A stretch of 6,192 bases of DNA from Candidatus Pacearchaeota archaeon (GTDB taxonomy: Archaea; Nanobdellota; Nanobdellia; Pacearchaeales; GW2011-AR1), in the NCBI GenBank assembly GCA_015520065.1, contig WAQV01000069.1, forward strand, positions 1 through 6,192. Direction: 5' to 3'. This document shows, one piece after another, positions 1 through 5,696 of the stretch. A model generated the notes under the pieces. It made no database searches. It was not told where the DNA came from and worked only from the letters and a program-made list of their open reading frames with translations. Position 1 is the stretch's first letter; every line of letters starts with the position of its first letter. The translations under genes and the position numbers were made by a program.

Positions 1-1377
1 ACTTTCATCTCCTTTTTCAATAGCATCAAATAGTTTATTAATATTTTCTTTAAATCTCTCTTTATCAATTCTCTCTGCCTTAGCTATAAAAATTCTCTCG
101 TTTTTTGTCTTTGTTATCCCTTCTTGTTGAGTTAAAAGTTCTTCGTGAAGTTTCTCTCCAGGTCTTAAACCAATATATTCAAATTTTATATCTTTGTCTG
201 GCTCTAATCCATAAAGTCTGACTAATTCTTTAGCAAGCTCTTCTATTTTATATGGCTCTCCCATGTCCAAAACCATAATCTCTCCTTTATTGCCAATTAC
301 TCCTGCTTGAATTAGAAGTTGAGCGGCTTCTGGTATAGTCATAAAATATCTCGTAACTTCTGGATGAGTTATTGTTATTGGACCTCCTTTTTGTATCTGT
401 TTCTCAAAAAGAGGTATTACGCTTCCCCTGCTTCCTAAAACATTTCCAAATCTTACTATAACTACATTTATCTCATCGCTAAATAGTTGAACAACTTTTT
501 CAGCAATATTTTTTGAAACTCCCATCACACTTGCAGGATTGACAACCTTATCTGTAGATATAAATATGAACTTTCCAACCTTATTTTTGCACGCAGAGTT
601 TATTACATTATATGTTCCAAATACATTGTTTTTTATTGCCTCTTTTAGATGGCTTTCTAGAAGCGGAACATGTTTGTATGCTGCTGCATGAAACACAATA
701 TCTACTTTATTCTCTCTAAATATCTCTTCAATTCTTTTTGAGTCACGCACATCTGCAAGTAACGGTTTAAATGAAAGTTCCGGGTGATTTTCTTTAAGAG
801 TGTTTGAAATCTCATAAAGGGAGTATTCTGAACTGTCAAGTATTAAAAGCAAGGAAGGATTTAACTCTGCTATCTGGCTGCAAAGCTCGCTTCCAATTGA
901 ACCTCCTCCTCCAGTAACGAGAACAACTTTGTTTAAAAGATGTTTTTCAATCTCCTTAAAGTCAATCAGTGCTGGTTTCCTACGAAGAAGGTCCTCTATT
1001 CTTACAGACCTTACTTCTTTATACCAGGGCAAACCTGTTTTCCATGTTCTCAAAACCTCATAAGTTCCTGGAAGAATTTTTGTTTCTACTCCTGTCTGCT
1101 CACAGATATCCACTACTTCTTTTAGCCTCTCTTTTTTCAAAGACGGAATTGCTATAATTATCTCTTCTATTGAGTGTTGCTCTATTAAAGAATGAATTTC
1201 CTCTATTTTTCCAAGTATTTTTATCCCACTTATCTCCTTTCCTTTTTCCTTAAAATCATCGACATATCCTACTGGAATGTATCTCAAAAGAGGATTCTTT
1301 TCAATTTCCTTTAACAATAACTGGCTCGCCTCTCCAGCTCCAACAATTAAGAGTCTTTTTTTCTTTATCATTCTCAT
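1..1377 (-). CDS. CapD/PglF/WbpM-type nucleotide-sugar 4,6-dehydratase, soluble form, C-terminus cut by window edge
   Basis: The reading frame is open for 459 codons from ATG 1377 to the left edge with no stop. Residues 8-75 form a Rossmann-like N-terminal domain (VGAGEAS at 12-18). The catalytic extended-SDR domain follows, with cofactor loop TGGGGSIGSE at 155-164, STDK at 274-277, and Met285-x3-Lys289 where ordinary SDRs have Tyr-x3-Lys. Met at this position is characteristic of the large WbpM/PglF subgroup. RFGNVLGSRGSV and RPGEKLHEEL (from 405) are further family signatures. The family converts UDP-GlcNAc-type substrates to 4-keto-6-deoxy sugars. Full-length relatives carry about four N-terminal membrane helices; these are absent here, so the protein should be cytoplasmic. 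Probably only 20-30 C-terminal residues are missing. The ATG overlaps the stop of the upstream epimerase gene (ATGA). An in-frame TGA lies immediately before it, so the start must be Met1 or Met3 (1371). No Shine-Dalgarno is visible, so translation is probably coupled. The exact sugar substrate is unknown. Confidence 0.93.
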   Translation of the reverse strand, partial: MRMIKKKRLLIVGAGEASQLLLKEIEKNPLLRYIPVGYVDDFKEKGKEISGIKILGKIEEIHSLIEQHSIEEIIIAIPSLKKERLKEVVDICEQTGVETKILPGTYEVLRTWKTGLPWYKEVRSVRIEDLLRRKPALIDFKEIEKHLLNKVVLVTGGGGSIGSELCSQIAELNPSLLLILDSSEYSLYEISNTLKENHPELSFKPLLADVRDSKRIEEIFRENKVDIVFHAAAYKHVPLLESHLKEAIKNNVFGTYNVINSACKNKVGKFIFISTDKVVNPASVMGVSKNIAEKVVQLFSDEINVVIVRFGNVLGSRGSVIPLFEKQIQKGGPITITHPEVTRYFMTIPEAAQLLIQAGVIGNKGEIMVLDMGEPYKIEELAKELVRLYGLEPDKDIKFEYIGLRPGEKLHEELLTQQEGITKTKNERIFIAKAERIDKERFKENINKLFDAIEKGDES

Positions 1378-2339
1378 TCAAGATTATACTCGTTTTTATT
1401 ATTTTTTATATACTCAAATACTTTTCTCATTCCTTCTTCTAACTGCATTTTCGGGCTCCAACCAGTTAATTCACTTATTTTTGAATTATCGCAAACAAAA
1501 TTTTCAATTTTATATTCCTTCTTATCTTCCTCATTTAATGGAAATGGTTTAATATTAAGAGGTTTTCCAACTATCTTTTCTAAAGTTTTTCCCAACTCAA
1601 ATAGAAGTATTCCTTTGCCGCTTCCTATATTTAGTATCTCTCCTATACAACTTTCCTCTTCTGCAACCCTAATTAAAGCATCAACTACATCACCAACATA
1701 AATAAAATCTATTCTTTTAAGAGGATGCAGGAATATCTCTTTGCCAGTTAATGCTTCGCAGATTATCTTAGGAATTACTGCTTTTTGAGACTGCCTTTCT
1801 CCATAAGTATTGAAAAGTCTGACAATTGAAACAGGAAGATTATACTCTTGAGAATACTCAATGCATAACTTCTCTGCCTCTCTTTTTGATGATGTATAAG
1901 GTGAGATTAAATCCAGTTCAGATTCTTCGTTAATTGATTTCTGGTTTTCATGGTTTTTAGCATAAAGCAAAGCGCTAGACACAAAAATTATTCTTTCGCA
2001 GTTATTTTCTTTTCCTGCTTTCAGAATATTCTCTGTTCCATTGACATTTACTCTATAACGATTTGTTTCATCTTTCCCAGAAATTTTGCTTAACGATTCC
2101 CCTCCAAGATGAAATATAATGTCAACGCCTTTGACAGCATTCCTTACAGCCTCATAATCGAGTAAATCTCCTTTTGCAATCTCTGCTTTTTTGACTCCTT
2201 TAACATTTTTTAATGTTCCTAAATCTTCTCTTAATAAAACTCTAACCTCTAAATCTTTTTCAAGAAGATTTTCTGTAAGATGGCTTCCTATAAACCCTGA
2301 AGCCCCTGTAACAAGAATTTTTTTATTTTTTAGCTTCAT
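1374..2339 (-). CDS. NAD-dependent nucleotide-sugar epimerase/dehydratase (extended SDR)
   Basis: This 321-residue protein has the usual length for extended SDR sugar-nucleotide enzymes. TGASGFIGSHL at 11-21 is the NAD-binding loop and FHLGG (76-80) the second Rossmann signature. Ser121/Ser122 and Tyr148-x3-Lys152 (SPYTSSK) are the catalytic residues. RLFNTYGERQ (174-183), DFIYVGDVVDA (211-221) and LNIGSGKG (236-243) are substrate and structural motifs. The catalytic-loop segment is SSALLYA, without the Asp-Glu pair of dTDP-glucose 4,6-dehydratases, so an epimerase or reductase role is more likely than dehydration. The NTYGERQS..AVIP stretch recalls a subgroup linked to amino-sugar pathways, but that is from memory. 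It is the first gene of an operon with the CapD-type dehydratase and could act on that enzyme's 4-keto product. The start at 2339 is supported by a TATA-like element about 27 bases upstream. Substrate is not determinable from sequence. Confidence 0.93.
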   Translation of the reverse strand: MKLKNKKILVTGASGFIGSHLTENLLEKDLEVRVLLREDLGTLKNVKGVKKAEIAKGDLLDYEAVRNAVKGVDIIFHLGGESLSKISGKDETNRYRVNVNGTENILKAGKENNCERIIFVSSALLYAKNHENQKSINEESELDLISPYTSSKREAEKLCIEYSQEYNLPVSIVRLFNTYGERQSQKAVIPKIICEALTGKEIFLHPLKRIDFIYVGDVVDALIRVAEEESCIGEILNIGSGKGILLFELGKTLEKIVGKPLNIKPFPLNEEDKKEYKIENFVCDNSKISELTGWSPKMQLEEGMRKVFEYIKNNKNEYNLE

Positions 2340-2362
2340 TTTTAAGGATATTCAATAGAGGC

Positions 2363-2368
2363 TTTAAA
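2363..2368 (-). promoter_or_regulatory. Predicted TATA box of the epimerase/CapD operon
   Basis: TTTAAA on the minus strand, preceded by a purine-rich AAGAGAGAG stretch that could act as BRE. It is centred 26-27 bases before ATG 2339, which predicts a leaderless mRNA. A stronger consensus TTTATATA lies further up on the same strand (2393-2386). If that were used, the leader would be about 24 bases, still without a Shine-Dalgarno. The choice between them is unresolved. Confidence 0.5.
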
Positions 2369-2385
2369 CTCTCTCTTTAGAAAAG

Positions 2386-2393
2386 TATATAAA
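2386..2393 (+). promoter_or_regulatory. Predicted TATA box of the GT4 glycosyltransferase gene
   Basis: TATATAAA preceded by GAAAAG, a good archaeal BRE/TATA pair. It is centred 27-28 bases before ATG 2417, so transcription should begin at or next to the start codon. The element is nearly palindromic and reads TTTATATA on the other strand, so it could also serve the divergent epimerase operon. Confidence 0.65.
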
Positions 2394-2416
2394 TTTATTG
2401 CCTGATTTGAAATAAA

Positions 2417-3490
2417 ATGAACATATGTTTTTTTACAACATCTTATGCTTCACACAAACAGGTCAGATTAAGCTATGCTGAGAAATATCTTCCAAAAAGC
2501 GTTAAAATCTTCTTACTAACTCCGAAACAGCAGAATAAATACTCTCTTAAAAGAACCAAGATAGTGGAAATCTCATCTAATAAACTAAAAGCTGTCATAG
2601 AAGCAAGAAAATTCTGCAAAAGAAATAAAATAGATGTTTTAACCAATCTTGGGACATTCAGAGAGGCGTGGGTTTTGCTGCTTGCTTCAATCTTTAACAA
2701 TGTTAGATATATAATAAATATCCACGGGAATGCAGTGGAATCTTATATTTCAAAAAAAGATTTTCTTTCAAAAACAGTTTCATTTATTGAAACCCTTTTG
2801 TTTGGAATTCCTTTGGCTTTTTCAGAGGTTACAATTTTTGGGGCCAAAGACCAAGCAGAAAAGGCAAGAAAGCTTTTTTTTCCTTCAAAAAAGAAAATAG
2901 TCCATCTGCCACTAATAATCGACGAAAAAATCTTTAAGCCTATAAACAAAAAAACTGCCAGAAGAAAATTAAAACTTCCGTTAAATAAAAAAATAGTTGT
3001 TTTTGTAGGAAGAGTTGAATGGCTGAAAGGATGCGACATTCTTTACTCTCTGGCAAAATCCAATCAAGACAAGCTTTTTATGATAATCGGACAGGAAAAA
3101 AACAAGATTTTTTCTGAAAACATTCTTAAAAATGTTTTAATTGTAAAACCTCAGCAAGACAAAAAACTTGCACTATATTATAATGCTGCAGATGTTTGCT
3201 TGCTTCCAAGCAGAGTGGAAGGATTCGGACTTGTTCCAAGAGAGGCAATGTTATGTGGAACTCCTGCCATCGTATCTGACATTACTGCTCTGAAATCAAT
3301 ACCTCGTGCAATAGTTGCAAAAAACACTCTTGAAGAAATGCAGAAAAAACTAGACTTTCTTCTCTCTCTGTCTGAAAAAGAGAAAGAAAAAATTGGAGCA
3401 GCTTCCAGAAAAGCAATAATTAATGAAACCTCTTACAGGAATTTAAAAGAGAAATACCTGGATTTGTTTTACAGAAGATTTGTAAATTAA
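2417..3490 (+). CDS. GT4-family (GT-B fold) glycosyltransferase
   Basis: This 357-residue protein is a retaining GT-B enzyme that moves a sugar from a nucleotide-sugar donor to a glycan or lipid acceptor, presumably at the cytoplasmic face of the membrane. The N-terminal half (about 1-165) is the divergent acceptor domain, including NIHGNAVESY at 101-110. PLIIDEKIFKP (165-175) is the usual linker preceding the donor domain. VGRVEWLKG (197-205) and IIGQE (223-227) begin the C-terminal domain. YYNAADVCLLPSRVEGFGL then leads into the EX7E motif, Glu268 to Glu276, the nucleotide-sugar-binding signature of GT4. No signal peptide or clear membrane helix is seen. It is transcribed alone, divergently from the epimerase/CapD operon and convergently with the methyltransferase. 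The start at ATG 2417 is chosen because TATATAAA lies 27-28 bases upstream, implying a leaderless mRNA. Donor and acceptor are unknown; GT4 membership is secure. Confidence 0.95.
   Translation: MNICFFTTSYASHKQVRLSYAEKYLPKSVKIFLLTPKQQNKYSLKRTKIVEISSNKLKAVIEARKFCKRNKIDVLTNLGTFREAWVLLLASIFNNVRYIINIHGNAVESYISKKDFLSKTVSFIETLLFGIPLAFSEVTIFGAKDQAEKARKLFFPSKKKIVHLPLIIDEKIFKPINKKTARRKLKLPLNKKIVVFVGRVEWLKGCDILYSLAKSNQDKLFMIIGQEKNKIFSENILKNVLIVKPQQDKKLALYYNAADVCLLPSRVEGFGLVPREAMLCGTPAIVSDITALKSIPRAIVAKNTLEEMQKKLDFLLSLSEKEKEKIGAASRKAIINETSYRNLKEKYLDLFYRRFVN
2873..2893 (+). repeat. T8 tract with short inverted repeat inside the GT4 gene
   Basis: CTTTTTT and AAAAAAG form a perfect 7-bp inverted repeat with a 7-base spacer, and the left arm is part of an eight-T run (2874-2881). 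It encodes KLFFPSKKK, in the region between the two glycosyltransferase domains. In such an AT-rich sequence this may be chance. An eight-base homopolymer could also promote slippage or premature termination. Confidence 0.3.
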
Positions 3491-3493
3491 TTG

Positions 3494-4012
3494 CTATTGC
3501 TTTTTCTTTAAAACCTCTATCTCAACATCTATCTCAGATATAAGTCCATTTATGAATAACGCCAAAGTTTCCCTTAATGGCCTTACAAAGAATTTCCCAA
3601 CAGAAGTGGGCTTCAGTTCAAGTTTTTTAATCCTGAATTTTCTTGTTTTATTAATGACAGTTCTCTGCTCTTCTAAAAGCTGAAAAGCCACTTCATTAAA
3701 AAAATGTTTATGTTGCATATCAGAGTAAGCTCCTTTATTAGTGTAATGAGGAACTATTATTCTTATTATCCCTCCTGGCTTTGTTATTCTCCACAGCTCA
3801 TTTATAACTTTATCTGGCTCGTCTAAATGTTCTAACACATTTCTGGCATAAATGTAGTCATAAGTGTTGTCTTTAATAGGATAAGGAAACTTATTGAAAT
3901 CAAAACTCTTTGTCAACTTGCTGCTTTTCTGAATATCTATATTGTCCCACTGGCATTCCTTAGATGAAGTTTTAATATCATTCCCGCATCCAAAATTCAG
4001 GCATTTCTTCAT
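3494..4012 (-). CDS. Class I SAM-dependent methyltransferase
   Basis: This small protein (172 residues) has a Methyltransf_11-like fold. LNFGCGND (5-12) is the SAM-binding motif I, and NIDI with Asp26 supplies the acid that binds the SAM ribose. FPYPIKDNTYDYIYARNVLEHL (positions 42-63, key NVLEHL) and ITKPGGIIRIIVPHY (from 76) are the next core strands, followed by a HKHFF segment (101-105). This compact form, with PHYTN..A and HK.FF, is common in glycan clusters, where the acceptor is often a sugar hydroxyl or a lipid carrier, but family membership does not reveal the substrate. The last residues are Lys-rich (LKKKQ). Its 3' end lies 3 bases from the end of the glycosyltransferase gene. A TTTAAA element 27-28 bases upstream supports ATG 4012 and a leaderless transcript. 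It could methylate the same glycan the neighbouring transferase builds; this is inference. Confidence 0.9.
   Translation of the reverse strand: MKKCLNFGCGNDIKTSSKECQWDNIDIQKSSKLTKSFDFNKFPYPIKDNTYDYIYARNVLEHLDEPDKVINELWRITKPGGIIRIIVPHYTNKGAYSDMQHKHFFNEVAFQLLEEQRTVINKTRKFRIKKLELKPTSVGKFFVRPLRETLALFINGLISEIDVEIEVLKKKQ
3501..3509 (+). terminator. Possible T-tract terminator of the GT4 gene
   Basis: TTTTTCTTT begins 10 bases after the glycosyltransferase stop codon. Archaeal RNA polymerase terminates at T-rich tracts without needing a hairpin, so this is a reasonable end point. It lies inside the 3' coding end of the opposing methyltransferase gene, where it encodes the terminal Lys residues, so the run may simply reflect coding. 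Confidence 0.35.
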
Positions 4013-4036
4013 GCTTTATAGATGAAAAAACCCTTT

Positions 4037-4042
4037 TTTAAA
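4037..4042 (-). promoter_or_regulatory. Predicted TATA box of the methyltransferase gene
   Basis: AATTTAAAAAA on the minus strand, with its TTTAAA core centred 27-28 bases before ATG 4012. No Shine-Dalgarno is present between it and the start codon, consistent with a leaderless mRNA. The only other TATA-like string, TATAAAG directly before the ATG, is too close to function for this start. Confidence 0.55.
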
Positions 4043-4093
4043 TTAATTGATAATAATTGTATAAAATAGTCTGAGATAAGAGTATGATAGAAA

Positions 4094-4103
4094 TATATTT
4101 AAA
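4094..4103 (+). promoter_or_regulatory. Predicted TATA box of the radical SAM gene
   Basis: TATATTTAAA preceded by GATAGAAA (BRE-like), centred 27-28 bases before ATG 4126. No Shine-Dalgarno is seen in the intervening bases, so a leaderless mRNA is predicted. A second TATAAAA string at about 4060-4066 would place the start of transcription near 4090 and looks less likely. Confidence 0.6.
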
Positions 4104-4125
4104 TTAATAACATACGGATAATATC

Positions 4126-5667
4126 ATGCCTAAAAAGATACTGTTAATCAACACAATCCCGTCTTCCCTTGAAAGCGTTAAGGAAAAAGGGAACATTCCT
4201 TTCGGAATTCTGTCAATAGGAACCTGGCTAACAAAAAAGAGCAAATTTAAAGTAAAACTGATAGACTGCATTGTAGAAGAAGATTATGAAAAATTAATAG
4301 AAAAGGAAGTTAAAGACAAAGATACTATCTTGGCAGGTTTGTCTGTAATGAGTGCCTGCGTTCCAAACGCTTTGAAGATTACGCGGCTGATAAAGAAACT
4401 GAATAAGAAACTCTCTGTTGTCTGGGGAGGAATTCATTGCAGATTGTATCCAGAGCAAACTGCAGCCCATCCTCTAATAGATTTTGTTGTTTACGGGGAA
4501 GGAGAGATTCCTATACTAGAGCTGGCAAACGCCTTACTTAAAAAAAGGTCAACCAAGAAAATAAGAGGAATTGTATATAAAGAAAAAGGCAGAGTTGTAA
4601 AAACTCCTCCTTCTGACCTTATAGACATTAATGAGTTAGGAATTCCTAATTATGAATTATTAAATAAGAAAGTTCTTGAAAATAAGGTTGTAAGCATTTT
4701 TACAAGTAGAGGGTGTCCTCATAGATGCACTTTTTGTATAAATGTTGTCACAAATAATAGAAGATGGAGATGGATTAGTCCTGAAAATGTGATTGAAGAA
4801 ATAGAGTATCTCATAAAAAAATACGACATTAAAGTTCTCGGATTTACAGATGAATGTTTTTTTGTCAACAGAGAAAGAGCTGAAAAGATATTTGACCTTC
4901 TACTAAAAAAAGGAATAAAACTGAGAATCAGTGCAACTGCAAGAGCAGATTACTTTACTAAGAAAATTATAACGGATGATATTCTTAAGAAAATGAAAAA
5001 ATGCGGATTTTACAATCTTGGAATAGGTGCAGAATTCGGATCCCAGAAAATGCTTGACATGATTAAAAAAGACATTACTCCTGAAGACATTATAACCTCT
5101 GTTAAAATGTTAAAAAAAGCTGGAATTGGTGGAACATATGCTTTTATGACTGGTTTCCCTGAGGAAACAAGGGAGGACACCTTGGCAACAATTAACTTAA
5201 TCAAAAAAATGGTTAAAATCAATCCTGGAATTACTGTTATAAGGGAAAATGGGAAGGTATATGCATGGAGAGAAAAAGTTAGAATAGCCGGACCTCAGGT
5301 ATACAGACCATATCCTGGAGGTGAGCTTTACGAGTATGTTACAGAAAAATACAACTGGCATACTCCAGAAACATTAGAGGAGTGGGAAGAGTACTTTAAA
5401 AAAGAGACAAGATGGAGAATAGAAGACTATCCTTGGATAAAGAACCCTGAGTTTTATGCTGCACTCCAGTTTTATGTAAAAAGCGGAAAGTCGGATTTAT
5501 TTACTTTTATAAAAAGGCTAACTCTTCCATCATCAACAAAAATAAAAATCCTTAATCTGTTTTTCTATCCATTTGCAAAAATCCGAATGGTTTTGAACTA
5601 TTTTGACCACCCTTTTGAATACATTATTGGAAAAAAGCTTGGCATTATTAAAGAGTTTGAAACCTGA
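4126..5667 (+). CDS. B12-binding-domain radical SAM protein of unknown substrate
   Basis: This 513-residue protein has an N-terminal cobalamin-binding-like domain (about 1-165), including VVWGGIHCRLYPEQ (98-111) and DFVVYGEGE (119-127), features usual in class B radical SAM proteins. The radical SAM barrel follows. Cys197-x3-Cys201-x2-Cys204 in SRGCPHRCTFC ligates the 4Fe-4S cluster. GFTDECFFV (239-247), GIGAEFGSQKMLD (299-311) and TGFPEETREDT (342-352) are barrel motifs; the last segment before GSQ is EFGS where relatives usually have ESGS. The C-terminal part contains QVYRPYPGGELY (391-402) and an aromatic, Lys-rich tail with no obvious domain. The family includes C-methyltransferases and other radical enzymes acting on lipids, sugars, antibiotics and tetrapyrroles. 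The glycan-type neighbours suggest a sugar or lipid substrate, but nothing proves it. ATG 4126 is supported by a TATA element 27-28 bases upstream. It is transcribed alone, converging on the sulfotransferase gene. Confidence 0.92.
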   Translation: MPKKILLINTIPSSLESVKEKGNIPFGILSIGTWLTKKSKFKVKLIDCIVEEDYEKLIEKEVKDKDTILAGLSVMSACVPNALKITRLIKKLNKKLSVVWGGIHCRLYPEQTAAHPLIDFVVYGEGEIPILELANALLKKRSTKKIRGIVYKEKGRVVKTPPSDLIDINELGIPNYELLNKKVLENKVVSIFTSRGCPHRCTFCINVVTNNRRWRWISPENVIEEIEYLIKKYDIKVLGFTDECFFVNRERAEKIFDLLLKKGIKLRISATARADYFTKKIITDDILKKMKKCGFYNLGIGAEFGSQKMLDMIKKDITPEDIITSVKMLKKAGIGGTYAFMTGFPEETREDTLATINLIKKMVKINPGITVIRENGKVYAWREKVRIAGPQVYRPYPGGELYEYVTEKYNWHTPETLEEWEEYFKKETRWRIEDYPWIKNPEFYAALQFYVKSGKSDLFTFIKRLTLPSSTKIKILNLFFYPFAKIRMVLNYFDHPFEYIIGKKLGIIKEFET

Positions 5668-5675
5668 AAGTCTCT

Positions 5676-5696
5676 GAAGTTTACTGAACAAACTTC
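5676..5696. terminator. Hairpin between convergent genes, possible bidirectional 3' end
   Basis: GAAGTTT and AAACTTC form a perfect 7-bp stem around a 7-base loop (ACTGAAC). The structure starts 9 bases after the radical SAM stop codon and covers the stop codon of the sulfotransferase gene on the other strand. It has no T-tail directly after it, so it may be an mRNA-end stabiliser rather than a classic terminator. On the minus strand a T6 run (5636-5631) follows about 45 bases beyond the sulfotransferase stop; on the plus strand a T5 run lies at 5762-5766. Confidence 0.35.

Noticed and set aside
940..1157. Two overlapping plus-strand frames of about 60 codons.
   Set aside because: They lie antisense to the conserved Rossmann region of the CapD-type gene, are rich in Phe/Leu/Ser as expected from an antisense AT-rich frame, and have no promoter element.
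1277..1552. Plus-strand frame of 91 codons with hydrophobic stretches that could pass for a small membrane protein.
   Set aside because: It is antisense to the coupled junction of two clearly conserved SDR genes; the hydrophobicity comes from reading Lys/Glu-rich coding sequence backwards.
2473..3039. Minus-strand frames at 2473-2700 and 2743-3039.
   Set aside because: Both are antisense to the GT4 gene, whose motifs run continuously through this stretch.
4059..4068. A second TATAAAA string as the main promoter of the radical SAM gene.
   Set aside because: It would give a leader of about 35 bases without a Shine-Dalgarno, whereas the element at 4094-4103 has the same spacing as the other three genes.
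4013..4125. A riboswitch, such as a cobalamin or SAM element, in the region before the radical SAM gene.
   Set aside because: The region is only 113 bases, very AT-rich, without conserved stems or motifs, and the predicted mRNA has no leader to contain one.
5010..5222. Minus-strand frame of 70 codons.
   Set aside because: It is the antisense shadow of the radical SAM barrel and resembles no known protein.
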